Below are positions 53,893 through 64,000 of a DNA stretch of 64,000 nt, in pieces. How positions within the stretch are numbered: position 1 is the stretch's first letter; each line of letters starts with the position of its first letter. Source of the DNA: Hippopus hippopus. Taxonomy: Eukaryota > Mollusca > Bivalvia > Cardiida > Cardiidae. The stretch covers positions 29,101,627 to 29,165,626 of the forward strand of contig OX328097.1 in assembly GCA_946811185.2 (NCBI GenBank). The letters are read 5' to 3'. The position numbers and the translations under genes were made by a program. The notes beneath the pieces were generated by a model. The model saw only the letters and a list, made by a program, of their open reading frames with translations. It did not search any database and was not told the origin of the DNA.

Positions 53893-54125
53893 GTGAACCA
53901 TGCTCTGTGAATAGGGGAGTTAATGCATCTGCAAGACGTATCGACTCAGTACAGCCTGCGCAGTCCGCTCCGGCTAATTTGGGTCGAAACCTTTTGCTAG
54001 TGGTCAATTTTCTGCATGTCAATGGACAATTCTACCTCATTATTAAGTCGGCTGTTATACAAAATGGATTTTATGGCTCCATATTTATGCGATGACTTGC
54101 TTGGTATCGTGCTTCACAGACGTTT
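53893..54125. mobile_element. A-family palindromic element (A15, right end missing)
   Basis: GAACCATGCTCTGTGAATAG at the left; the core CAGCCTGCGCAGTCCGCTC is damaged. It stops within CATGCTTCACAGACG without the terminal CCAGAGCATGGCTCA. Confidence 0.65.
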
Positions 54126-55079
54126 TCGGTAGTTTTCTTTGTGCAACCTAATGCGCAGGGGAACGGGCTTTCCACAAAAACGTAAATCAAATTTTCTGAA
54201 CGTTAGATAAAAATAAACAAATATTTAGGTCTGATTGTACAAAAATGATAAAAGCAAAGCTCTCTGACAATGTTATTATCGTTTTCAAGCAAAAGTCAAA
54301 ATTTTTGAAATCTGAGGGTATTCTGTTACCATGGAAACAGGTATTTAACAATGAAACGAATATGCCAACATATCATAAGGAAGTCACGTAAACGTGTATG
54401 AAGATACGTTGACCAGTTTTAGTTTTGTCAGTTTGTCACTGTTTTGCACGACCAAGCCGTTGAAATGTGCGAGTTCTGTGCAGTCTGATCTTGATCTTTG
54501 CTGTCCGCCAAAGCTCATTGAGTTGCACATTACAGTCGATGGGTTAAGACACTTTCTTTGGCCAAAACAGCTTATGCTACGATTCTCAAATGCAGATTTT
54601 GTTAGGCATATTTTTTTGGGGGAAAAAAAATGACGTATTCACTAGCAACGTAAAAAATATTCTTATTTCATAATCTAAGACTATCATTTTGACTGCACTA
54701 TAAAAGTTTTTACATTATCGAAACTCAGCTGGTGATGTTGCATTAGATAATTATCGTTATAACAGGATTTGTAAAATTCCTGTGAGGCCATTAGTTTTAA
54801 ATCTTTACTGTCTGAAGGTTGTTATTTGTGAGTTTTTTTTTTAAGATCTGCGGTAGCTAGAAAATGTATAGCACGTTGCATTGTATCATTATCCTAAAGA
54901 CATTATTAGCAAAAACTGCTGCGAAGCCATTACCGGTACCTGGTTTAAATTTTAACGTCTGAAAGTCGCCCTTAGTGTGTCCTAGATCTGTAAAAAAAGA
55001 TACCATGCAAGATTCATCATGTATATATTTATCGTAATATTTAACGATGTCAATAAAAACTGTGAGACCGTTGTTTTTT
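54126..55079. other. intron 7, one B-core fragment
   Basis: 54468-54548 reads TGTGCAGTCTGATCTTGATC with GCTGTCCGCCAAAGCTC, the right half of a B element. Nothing else is recognised. Confidence 0.45.
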
Positions 55080-55288
55080 ACCCTTAGGCTGCTAAGTGCA
55101 ACTCACTGACCTTTCGTGGACAGTGTGGATCAAGATCAGACTGCACAGAACGTGCAGTCTGATCTTTGATCCACACTGTCCGATAAGGAGACAACTTTCT
55201 CCAAAAATATGTTTGAAATAACATTATTCGGGTTTTCACTATCGGCTTGAAATTTTCTCTAATTTTTTTTAGCTGTCTGTGGGTTAAA
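55080..55288. mobile_element. B-family palindromic element (B5, best copy)
   Basis: CCCTTAGGCTGCTAAGTGCA to CTGTCTGTGGGTTAAA. The centre at 55118-55184 is a near-perfect palindrome from GGACAGTGTGGATCAAG to ATCCACACTGTCC. Confidence 0.8.
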
Positions 55289-55440
55289 AGGTATTCGTTG
55301 GTGGTTAGCAGTAAGAGCCATCGTTTACTTTTGAGGGAAAATGAGTGAAAATTTCAGTGTATAAATTATAAATTAATACATTCTCATATAAGAGAGAGAT
55401 TCGTACATTCCAATTTCAAGTCCTTGGTCCCAATTTATCG

Positions 55441-55668
55441 CAAGTCTTTACCAGATGACCAAGTTTTAGACAGACCCAAATTGAAAACATTTTGCTCACG
55501 ACAAACTTAATATGGCTCAAATTAAAAAAAAATGTTTTTGATAGAATGGAAAACATTTTGGAAAAAAGGAGAAATTCCTGGTTATCAGCATTTTCTCCTT
55601 TACCCATAATGTTTTCAAACTCCTCCTTCTACAGGATTGTTAAAACATGGAACACTGTAGACAAGGTT
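55441..55668. repeat. C-family element (diverged)
   Basis: CAAGTCTTTACCAGATGACC, GAAAACATTTTGGAAAAAAGG with inverse TCCTTTACCCATAATGTTTTC, and ACACTGTAGACAAGG. Confidence 0.6.
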
Positions 55669-55995
55669 GCATTCTGAGAGCGTCAACAATTGTTCGTGAT
55701 CTATACTGAACGCAAAAGCAAACCTAAATCAGCTTTGGTAAAAAAAAAAAATGTGTGTTCTTCCCTACTCGACATTTATTATCACTAAGACTTGAGTACT
55801 TATAGAACTTTTTGTACGAGTTACAAAATATTTGCCACACGATAACCAAGATGAACCAGCATAGAACAAGATACAGGAAACAGGCCCAAACCAAAATGGC
55901 TTTAAACCTGACGGAACGGGGTTACTTTCATCTGTATCTTGATCAATGGCAATATTTATTCAAAGTATAAAGGCCTCCGGCCCATTAAACTAATA

Positions 55996-56710
55996 ACATG
56001 CATAATGTAGATATATAGGTGTACACATATAGACTCTTTCATAGTGAATCACATGCATAATGTAGATAGATAGGTGTACACACATAGACTCTTTCATAGT
56101 GAATCACATGCATAATGTAGATATATAGGTGTACACACATAGACTCTTTCATAGTGAATCACATGCATAATGTAGGTATATAGGAGTACACACATAGACT
56201 CTTTCATAGTGAATCACATGCATAATGTAGATAGATAGGTGTACACACATAGACTCTTTCATAGTGAATCACATGCATAATGTAGATAGATAGGTGTACA
56301 CACATAGACTCTTTCATAGTGAATCACATGCATAATGTAGATAGATAGGTGTACACACATAGACTCTTTCATAGTGAATCACATGCATAATGTAGATAGA
56401 TAGGTGTACACACATAGACTCTTTCATAGTGAATCACATGCATAATGTAGATATATAGGAGTACACACATAGACTCTTTCATAGTGAATCACATGCATAA
56501 TGTAGATATATAGGTGTACACACATAGACTCTTTCATAGTGAATCACATGCATAATGTAGATATATAGGTGTACACATATAGACTCTTTCATAGTGAATC
56601 ACATGCATAATGTAGATATATAGGTGTACACATATAGACTCTTTCATAGTGAATCACATGCATAATGTAGATATATAGGTGTACACATATAGACTCTTTT
56701 ATGGTGAATC
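55996..56710 (+). repeat. 55-bp minisatellite, 13 copies
   Basis: ACATGCATAATGTAG starts at 55996 and every 55 bases thereafter to 56656. Units differ at a few positions (ATATATAGG/ATAGATAGG, GTACACATAT/GTACACACAT, one GTAGGTATA), and the variants group in neighbouring copies. It lies in intron 7. Confidence 0.97.
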
Positions 56711-56714
56711 CTGT

Positions 56715-56838
56715 CTTTTTACGACACTGAGGAAGAAGGCGTTTGAAAATATTGTGGGAACCGGAGAATTTTTTTTTTTCAAGAGGCCTGCTTCTTTGTG
56801 TCATTGATACTCGTTATTGTGTCGTAAAGGCTTGAAGT
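56715..56838. repeat. C-family fragment abutting the minisatellite
   Basis: TACGACACTGAGGAAGAAGG, AAAATATTGTGGGAACCGGAG and GTTATTGTGTCGTAAAGG; the central hairpin is collapsed to a T run. Confidence 0.55.
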
Positions 56839-57562
56839 ACATGGAAAGCATATAGTGGAAAAGATACGCGAATGCTTCTAACAAGCAAATGCTCTCCTCT
56901 GCTCTCGATATGTTCAAACTTTGTCTTCTTACGGAACGTACAAAGGTCTTATTTCTTCGATAATGGTAAATTGGGTCATGGAAACATCTACTAATGATTA
57001 AATTACTGTCATTAACAATTCAAACGATAATACACGTATACTCATTATACAAAATCCGTACATTCTTGCACCTAGTACCTTCTGGAACTGTGGAATAAGA
57101 GGTGGAAGACTTTAAGATACACCCGTGTAATGTATGGGTTTTCAACTTAAGTAACGTTAGTATTAAATACATAAATACGAACATGTATAAAAGTGTTGTT
57201 AGAGAAATTGTTCATTTCTATCAATTTCTTCTTTTCCAACAATGTTATCAATTGTGTTCGGCTACATGAAAAAACGCTGCACGTGGGAACGCGTTGATGA
57301 AATAAAAACTTATCATCACTTTTAATGACAGGGAAGGCATGCACTCGATACGGGCAAAAATTACAGGTTAGGTCATACGTAAGATCTTATGATGAAACAG
57401 TGCATGCATGGAAATGACGTAAAACAAATCCGTAACCTCTTTAATGAAATGAAAACATAACTGAGCCTTTAATGGTAGGGAGCCAGGATTATATTACAGA
57501 AAAAATTACAGGTTAAGACATTGGTGTGACATTATTATGTTATAGAGGATACAGAGAATATG
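56839..57562. other. intron 7, weak local repeat
   Basis: The phrase TTACAGGTTAGG/TTACAGGTTAAGACATT recurs at 57359, 57506 and 57871 within loosely similar 150-200-base contexts (GACATTATTATG, CATCATTATGATA). Nothing coding is recognised. Confidence 0.4.
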
Positions 57563-57690
57563 TGTTTATTTCGGTAAATGATCGAAATTTATTTCATCGA
57601 GTGAACATCATCGGTAATATTTTCACGAGTGGCATAGCCAGAAGAAATGAATTTCTATCTTTCAAGGAAAAAAAAAATATTTATTTCATG
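57563..57690 (+). repeat. partial copy of the 16678 dispersed repeat
   Basis: GATCGAAATTTATTTCATCG, AGTGAACATCATCGGTAATA and ATTTATTTCATGCTTCTAA match 16678-16790, with the palindrome partner lost. Confidence 0.65.
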
Positions 57691-57949
57691 CTTCTAATCC
57701 CTTTCCTTTTTTGTTGGGATTTTCATCAAAATATTAGCAGTTTAAATTGTCCTTTAAATTGGGAGTTAAAGAGTTAATCACTCAAAGGGCTAATGAAAGG
57801 AACACGTGACATCAAGGCCTTTGATAATAGAGGGTCGGGCTCTCATTACAGACCAAATTATAGGTTACAGTAGAAAAATGACATCATTATGATATACAAA
57901 GGATAGTCGGAAAATACCTCGACCTGTACTCATCAATCATTGAGAATAT

Positions 57950-58082
57950 TGTTCTAATTCGAAATTCGAAAACCACCGATTAGATTGGCCGAGACAGAAC
58001 AGAAACGTTCTGTTTGGCCAACTAGAGAGCCAGTCTTAGAATAAAGATTTTTGGTTTTCATCTAATTCGTCTAATACAAAAA
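57950..58082. repeat. imperfect palindromic element
   Basis: TTCTAATTCGAAATTCGAAAACC on the left pairs with GGTTTTCATCTAATTCG on the right. The centre is TTGGCCGAGACAGAACAG/CGTTCTGTTTGGCCAA. Confidence 0.55.
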
Positions 58083-58339
58083 TCGAACACTTCCGGATCG
58101 TAAATATTCAGATATATCCTTGGTCAAAAGTACGCCCACTTGAAAGCTTGAAATCAAACATCACTTTTTCATTAGCGAAAAGGGTCTTTCATGTGGTTTT
58201 TTTTTGTTGATTTGATGATTTCTAGAGAAGTTAGTGTAATATTTTTGTACTATTCTCGAAGAACTATTTTGTGCTTAAGACCACTTAAGAAATAAGGTCT
58301 ACCAACAGCAGGGAAATCTTTCACTGTTTGTTTTTCCAG

Positions 58340-58640
58340 GCCGAGCTCCGGTAGCTCAGTCGGTAGCGTACAGGACTTGAGAACAGGGGTTCGCTGGTTC
58401 GATCCCCGGCTCGGCCAATTTCTTTCGAAGCATTGATGATAGTCATTGCGACAGGATTCATTCCTCTCTCACCGCTGACCATCGTTTCGAAAGCAGCCAG
58501 TGGCTTGGAAAGAATATTGTGCGGAGTACTGGTAAAAGAAAATCCAGGAAAGAGACGAAAGGTGCACTGGCCACCGCGATATAACTGAAATAACGTTTAA
58601 AACCGCGTTAAACATCATACAATCAATCAATCACTGTTTT
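58340..58640 (+). mobile_element. tRNA-derived SINE, second type
   Basis: A box TAGCTCAGTCGG (58352-58363) and B box GGTTCGATCCC (58396-58406). GCCGAGC (58340-58346) pairs perfectly with GCTCGGC as an acceptor-like stem, but five extra bases before the A box spoil a true tRNA. The body ends ATAACTGAAATAACGTTTAA and GCGTTAAACATCATACAATC, with an AATC tail. It is unrelated in body to the SINE at 22513. Confidence 0.78.
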
Positions 58641-58793
58641 TCCTGCGGGTAGTTGTGATTGAGAAGGGACTGCAAAACAGTTCAACCGTCATGCTGGTAC
58701 TTTCTGTACCTTTTTTTTTCTGGAGCCCATTGGACAAACATCTAAGAAAAGTAAACACTAAAACTTTCCCCGAGTCAGGGAAAGAGCACCTTT

Positions 58794-58862
58794 GCAAGCC
58801 AAGGTGACTATCACTACGTAGATCTTACCAAGATCTACGTAGTGATCGTCACCTTGGCTTGC
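58794..58862. repeat. near-perfect 69-bp hairpin
   Basis: Arms of 33 bases (GCAAGCCAAGGTGAC..CACTACGTAGATCTT and inverse) have one mismatch and a 3-base loop (58827-58829). It is not part of a repeat family seen elsewhere in the window. Confidence 0.9.
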
Positions 58863-59042
58863 GAAGATGGGGACAGAGCAGCAGAGGCTCAAATATAGTG
58901 AATACCACTGTATTCTTTATTCACCGAAAAGTTAACGGTGTGACACCATCTACACACAGTAAACATGTGCGAAAAACTGCGTTTTATCATCAGTCAGTCA
59001 GTCAGCTTTTTTCAGCTGACTTGTGTCTACGAAACATTAACC

Positions 59043-59250
59043 ATTATTCTGCTAAATAAGTGAAATGAAACTTTTAAGCCGATAGAAGAAACGCAAATTT
59101 TGCTATTTCAAAGGTAATTTTTGGGAGAAAATATGTCCTTATCTGACAGAGTAGATCAAAGATCAGGCCGCACGTTCTGTGCAGTCTGATCTTGATCTAC
59201 ACTGTTCGCAAAGGGTCAGTGAGTTGCGCACAGTAGCCTAAGGATTAGCA
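59043..59250. mobile_element. B-family palindromic element (B6)
   Basis: Reverse orientation: ATTATTCTGCTAAATAAGTG at the left, centre GATCAAAGATCAGGCCGCAC/GTGCAGTCTGATCTTGATC, right end GCGCACAGTAGCCTAAGG. Confidence 0.72.
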
Positions 59251-60026
59251 CTATTTAAACAAGGTACATGTCGCTGTTAGAGCTATAACAAATCTTACGA
59301 TGGAGAAACAGTGACCAGTCAGTCTTTTACGGTTTCCATGACAACACAATCTGTTTTACTGCCTCATCTGTAGTGTCACTTATTAACTCCTTCGATTGAC
59401 ATTTGTCAAACCAGGCCTTGCCACCCCTACGCCTTTTATTTCTTTTCAGAACTAAAATAAACTGCTTTCTGAAAAATAAAACAGAAATGAAACCCTAGAG
59501 AGTTTGGTTTAGCTGATAATCGTTAGTTATGTGGTTAAGTAGACTGGCTTTTACTTTTGTACAAGAGTAACCAAATGTTTGCTTTGCAGCCCAACGGCTG
59601 AGGAACAAGGGGCGTTCAAATTTACCTTTCTTCATATAAAACCACAGAAGAGTTTCGATGTTTATATTTCGGTACCCGTTACGTCGTTTTTCTTTTTTTT
59701 AAATCTAGATCTTTTTCTTATTTAAATGAAGGTAAACAATCTGGTTATTTTCTGACCACGCTCAAATGTGCATGATATGAGGAAATAAGTTTTGTTGCAG
59801 ACTTACAAATGAGAACACGATACAGATTATCTTTATTGCATTATCGTGAAGTCGGCAAATGGACCTAAACGATGTTTTTGTTAATTAACGACTACTTTTA
59901 TTACTGAATTTTCCTGTGACGTTATACAATTTATGATCTTAATGCACTTTGTGCCGGGAGAAATGCCTTGTACCATTCTTATTGGATGAAGCATTGTACA
60001 TGCAACAAAAGCACCTCTGGCCTGAG
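59251..60026. other. no recognised feature
   Basis: Intron 7 sequence without coding or repeat signal that I recognise. Confidence 0.4.
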
Positions 60027-60106
60027 CACCGTAAGGACTGTGAGTGAAGAGATTAAACTCTGACCAAATTTGGTTAGTTTGATCTCTTCTGGGAGTCCTT
60101 ACGGTG
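60027..60106. repeat. 80-bp hairpin repeat
   Basis: CACCGTAAGGACT and AGTCCTTACGGTG are perfect inverted ends. Inside, AGATTAAACT..CCAAATTTGG..AGTTTGATCT continues the pairing. Confidence 0.8.
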
Positions 60107-60131
60107 TGTAACGCATATGTAGGTGTTTTTG

Positions 60132-60298
60132 TGTATAGTGTACATCAATTTCGGTAGAAAACAATATTTTTGTGAAATTTCGTCTTAATTAACGTCCTTT
60201 TATGTATAGTGTACATCGTACATGTATATCAATTTCGAACGGTAGAAAACAATATTTTTGTGAAATTTCGTCTTAATTAACGTCCTTTTATGTATAGC
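60132..60298 (+). repeat. 88-bp tandem duplication
   Basis: GGTAGAAAACAATATTTTTG begins at 60153 and 60241. Both continue identically through CGTCTTAATTAACGTCC to TATGTATAG, ending 57 bases before the exon 8 acceptor. Confidence 0.9.
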
Positions 60299-60355
60299 CT
60301 TGACCTCACCTCCTAATCTCTGTCTATCTACCTGTATTTCTTATATTTTCTTCAG

Positions 60356-60474
60356 GCTTATCGGGTCCATGCGACATTGGTAAAGATGGAGACAGGATAC
60401 CATACTTCTGGATATATCAGTACAACGAGACCGGTGTACCATACATCGCTGCCACTTTGGAAACGCAGAAACGG
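60356..60474 (+). CDS. receptor guanylate cyclase-like ectodomain, exon 8
   Basis: The acceptor TTATATTTTCTTCAG ends at 60355 and the donor GGTAAAA begins at 60475. With one base from exon 7 it gives 40 codons. It reads GLSGPCDIGKDGDRIPYFW, then an NET sequon and VPYIAATLETQKR, the family's GxxGxxxIDxNGDRxxDF motif near the end of the ligand-binding domain. The reading frame continues into an exon beyond the window; I found no transmembrane or cyclase sequence before 64000. Confidence 0.92.
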
Positions 60475-60820
60475 GTAAAACGCTCTTTATATTAGCTTCA
60501 TCAAATACCACACAGCATAATGTAATGACTCTAGCTGTCGATGCACCATAGAATAACATCCATTCAAATGTCACGCAGAAACAGGTATACCATTCTTTAT
60601 ATTATCTTAACCAAATTTTATATTAACTTAACCAAATACCACACAGTGTGCTTTATGACTCTAGCTGTAGATGCACCATAAAACATCATTCATTCAAATA
60701 CCACACAGAAACGGTTAAATCATTATGTCTAATGTCTTTACGAAATACCACACCGCGCGCTAAATGACTCTACATGTCGATGTGCCATAGCAACGTTCAC
60801 TCAAATACCACACATGGTAT
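60464..60820 (+). repeat. degenerate tandem repeat seeded at the exon 8 donor
   Basis: CGCAGAAACGGGTAAAACGC at the junction returns as CGCAGAAACAGGTATACC (60574) and CACAGAAACGGTTAAATC (60704). Between them AAATACCACACAG, GACTCTAGCTGT and GATGCACCATA recur in order. Units are about 110-130 bases. Confidence 0.78.
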
Positions 60821-61319
60821 TTTGGACATGTTGCGTATTTAATTTGGAGTTCTTGATTGTATTTAACGCCTTTTTCAACATTATTGAAGTAACATATTGG
60901 CAGCCAGTACGCCTATCCATGTATTTCTGGAGTTCCTTTTACAAGTATTTTGCAACAGAATTAAAGGTATACGTGCCCAAATGAATTTTAATAGGATCCT
61001 TGTGAAATTTTCAGCATTAATTCTTCAAACATACCAAAATGTCATGGTAAAAAGAAAATCATGGGTTACCATACTTTTTTTTTGTTCGGGGGTGCTTGAA
61101 ATGAGCTATATTGCCCTCCTTGCCATGAAATTTGTGGTTTTTCTTTCTGTACAATGGTAGATATAACAATTCAATGCCAATCAAATTTAACAAGCTTTAA
61201 TATTACTTTCTTACCTATTCAAAAGTCTACTATAACACAGAATTCACAAAAACAATGTTTAAAACAATACAAAAAGTGATAAAACTGATAAAATAGGCAA
61301 ATATGTATAGGCTACGGTC

Positions 61320-62400
61320 TAAAAGTCTCACCTTTTCCACTGCTTTTCTTACACTAAATTTCACAAAAAAAACTACCTCCATCAAAATCTAGCAATAAGA
61401 AATTGATAAAATTGCACAAAGTCAATGCTTTATATGTAATCTATTTAAAAATGGTGAAAAAAAGCACTGGTTTCAATGAAACTTATGAAATATGTGAACT
61501 TTTATGTATCAAACATTAGACCAATAGAGCTGTGGCCCACAGCTTTTTCCACTAAATTTCCCTAAAAATCTAACACCTGTATCAAAATTTAGCCATAAGA
61601 AAAAGATCAAACTGCAGGGATTGAATGTTCTGTATATCATGTATTAGGAAAGAGTAAGACAATGTTAGGTTTAAATGATGTATTTGAAAATATTCTGACT
61701 TTCATGTATCATCAGTTTCGACCAAGTGGACTCTGACCGCAATCTTTTCCACCAATTTTCCCTTGAAAACCACCTCTGTATAAAAATGTAGCAATAAGAA
61801 AATGTCCAAACAGCACAAAATGCATGTTTTATATGAAATCTATTAGAAAATTATACAAAAAGTATAGGTTTGAATATTATATTTGAAAATACTTGGGCTT
61901 TCAAGTATCGACCAATTTAGACTATATGACCGGTTGTCCGCCATTTTTTGTATGGAGTTCAACTTCTTAAATATTTCATTGCTTCAAAATCTAGCCATGG
62001 ATAAGAAATAGATCAAACTGCATTAAAAAGAACGTTTCATATGTAATTTATGTGAAATAAGTTAAAATAGCATAGCTTTGAATGTTATTTTAAAACATAT
62101 ACGGATTCCTATGTATCAGTCTGTTCAAGATGTAAGCTGTTGCCAGGGTATATTTTCCACTACTGCAAAATTACAAAAAATACTTCTGTATCAAAATCTA
62201 GCTATAAGAAATTCATCAAACTGCACAAAAACAGAGCTTTATATGTAATCTATTTGAAAATGGTAAAAAAAAGCAACGGTATCAATGAAACTTTTGAAAA
62301 TATTCAGACTTTCATGCATCTACTTATGGACCAAATAAGCTCTTCATTGTATTTGTGCAGATTTTTTTTCGCCTTAAATACAACATAGTCTATATACATG
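61320..62400 (+). repeat. diverged tandem array of about 200-bp units
   Basis: The phrase ATCAAAATCTAGCAATAAGA or variants occurs near 61382, 61581, 61780, 61983 and 62190, about 200 bases apart. Each copy is preceded by TTTTCCACTAAATTTCCC-like sequence and followed by CAAACTGCACAAA, TTTATATGTAATCTATTTGA, TTTGAAAATATTCTGACTTT and ATGTATC..ACCAA. No unit is open for translation. It lies in the intron after exon 8. Confidence 0.75.
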
Positions 62401-62517
62401 TAGTTTTAGTTAAGAATTCTAAATTACTAAATGAGTATAAAAGGAATAAGTTTGTACTTTTTGTTGTCTGTTTTCTTCACAAAAGACTAGGGAGCCTCTT
62501 GCTTCAAGAAGGGTACG

Positions 62518-62719
62518 GATAAACCTTTACAAAACAATCCCATGTTTTAACGACCCTGGGAAAAACGCTTCAAAAAGCATTGTGGGAAAAGAGGAAAATG
62601 ATGGTAACCAGCATTTTCTTCTTTTCCCACAATTTTTACCACAATTTCATAGACAATTTCCATCATTTGAGCTACATTACATCTGCAATCTGTAAAATTT
62701 GTCGTCTGATAAAGAGTCC
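62518..62719. mobile_element. C-family palindromic element
   Basis: AAACCTTTACAAAACAATCC to CGTCTGATAAAGAGTCC; the central palindrome at 62578-62635 is around TGGTAACCAGCA. Confidence 0.75.
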
Positions 62720-62853
62720 AAATGTTTTCTTGTCACGGTATTGACATGACAGGTAAATTCTATCCGCAGGCTCGAAAAGCATTTAGACTAATTCTGTGTA
62801 GACGAAAATTTACTGCAGTAATTATAAGCAAAGCCTTTCATCATAAATACTTT

Positions 62854-64000
62854 ATTGGAAGCCGCTCGAAAGCGGCTTCCAGTAGGAATGTACCTAAACT
62901 ATTTACCATGTAGATGATCAGTAATTATTCGATAGATCATAATTTTTATAAAATTTCTAATAATGTTGTTTTGTTGTGACAGAATTACTCCACATGACTC
63001 TTTCTTAAGTATTCCAACAGACCTACATGAAATTCAAACCTGGTTTTCTTGCAATGTATAGTTCATTCCCAAATAACAATAAAAATACAGAAAGATAAAC
63101 ATCCTTTAATTGGCTGGTCCCCTGAAGTTTTCAAACATATAGGATTCCGTCTATTTTCCCAAACGAAGTTGTTATGCTTTCTGTTTATCACAAGCTTTCC
63201 TATCTCTCAATGGTTTTCGCATTTGTCTACTTTTTTACAAAACAAAATAATGATGATTATGATATAGAGAGCATCTTAGAATATGATAATCAGAAGCAAT
63301 TTTATGTACAAGTTTTTCGTCAAATCTTAATTTGTAAAGGATAAAACGGCGGTTAACCTTTGATCAAGGTATAGACTGGTTACCTCCCTACACAAGAGAC
63401 ATCTACATCAGCTATTTATAGAATACTTGCGAAAAGATAACCCTTTTTCTTCCCTTCGTCTACACATTAGCCCAATGGATTTTTGTTACACGAAACATCT
63501 ACCTTATGAGACCTGCAAAATTTAGCATTTACTGTACTGTGTGTCGAAGCTGTTGTGATCAGACTGTACGTGCTGTACGGTATGGTCCTGATCTACAGAA
63601 CCCTTGAAACCAGGCCTGCTTGAATCATGACGTATGGATCATGATGTACATTGACTACAGTAATTATCATGGTGGTGCCTGGTGCTCTAAGGGTTGAAGC
63701 TGCTCGAAAATGACGGAAATAGATGAAGATCAGACAGCACATAGCCCGTGTAATATTTTTTTTTAATATTCTATAAGATATTTCGTAAACATAAAAGAAA
63801 ACCTTGTTTGTTTTCCTTACTCAGTATATTTATTTCGTTGTGTAGTCGAAGGGTTAAATTTAATGATTACAGAACCTATTACTGTGAATATACAACTTTT
63901 TACGTCGCTGCTGGTCAAAGGTTTAGAATAGCTCTTGAAATTTACATAAGAAGTTTTACACTAGGTATGTACAAGGCCTATGCAGAAAATGGTTCAAACT
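62854..64000 (+). mobile_element. third copy of the long-inverted-repeat unit, cut by window edge
   Basis: It starts ATTGGAAGCCGC with the same terminal hairpin (62857-62880) and follows the right arm (33863 onward) closely to base 64000. It keeps both stretches that the right arm lacks: the CAGGCCTGCTTGAAT stretch near 63612 and the segment with TATTTATTTCGTTGTGTAG near 63826. It shows that the family also occurs as a single unit, at least to the window edge. Confidence 0.88.

Noticed and set aside
58340..58415. A functional tRNA gene
   Set aside because: The acceptor-like ends pair, but five extra bases precede the A box and a SINE body and AATC tail follow.
60475..64000. Further receptor exons (transmembrane, kinase-homology, cyclase)
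   Set aside because: No open segment with splice signals and family motifs was found; this stretch is repeats.

Overview
The window is eukaryotic, AT-rich and crowded with transposable elements. Long introns, tRNA-derived SINEs, Tc1/mariner elements and many short palindromic elements with GC-rich cores (GCGCAGGCTGACC type) suggest a mollusc, most likely a bivalve. That placement is inference from repeat style; no species was identified. Layout: (1) Positions 1-8941 hold the 3' three quarters of a Ty3/gypsy-type endogenous retrovirus: a broken gag, a long intact pol in the same frame behind one TAG, an intact env with a furin-type site and fusion-peptide-like segment, then the 3' LTR region. 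The 5' LTR lies left of the window. (2) Positions 9104-11855 hold a foldback element whose inverted ends are built of 83-bp tandem repeats, followed by a second inverted-repeat element. (3) From 16283 to 60474, and beyond the right edge, runs one host gene on the + strand. Eight phase-compatible exons encode 419 residues of an ANF-receptor/periplasmic-binding-protein-like ectodomain, as in receptor guanylate cyclases (natriuretic-peptide-receptor-like). The transmembrane, kinase-homology and cyclase exons would lie to the right. Its introns (about 21.8, 9.4 and 9.0 kb for the largest) hold almost everything else. (4) The introns contain an apparently intact Tc1-type DD35E transposon (23029-24548), a 530-bp miniature LTR element (TRIM) with a tRNA-Pro primer site and Pol III boxes inside its LTR (28639-29168), a 4.6-kb long inverted repeat (31095-35710) with a third copy at the right edge, two TTAA-flanked MITEs, an internally deleted foldback Tc1 element, SINEs, a 55-bp minisatellite and about 50 copies or fragments of four palindromic families. 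In the entries these families are called A (ends TGAGCCATGCTCTG, TA-flanked where clear), B (core GATCAAGATCAGACTGC), C (core AAAATGCTGGTAACCAGCAT) and D (core GATCAGCCTGCGCAG). The features I would look at first are the TRIM with the tRNA-like LTR, the exact leader-exon-sized duplication behind the retroviral LTR, and the two exon/intron junctions of the receptor gene that seed degenerate tandem repeats carrying copies of the splice donor.
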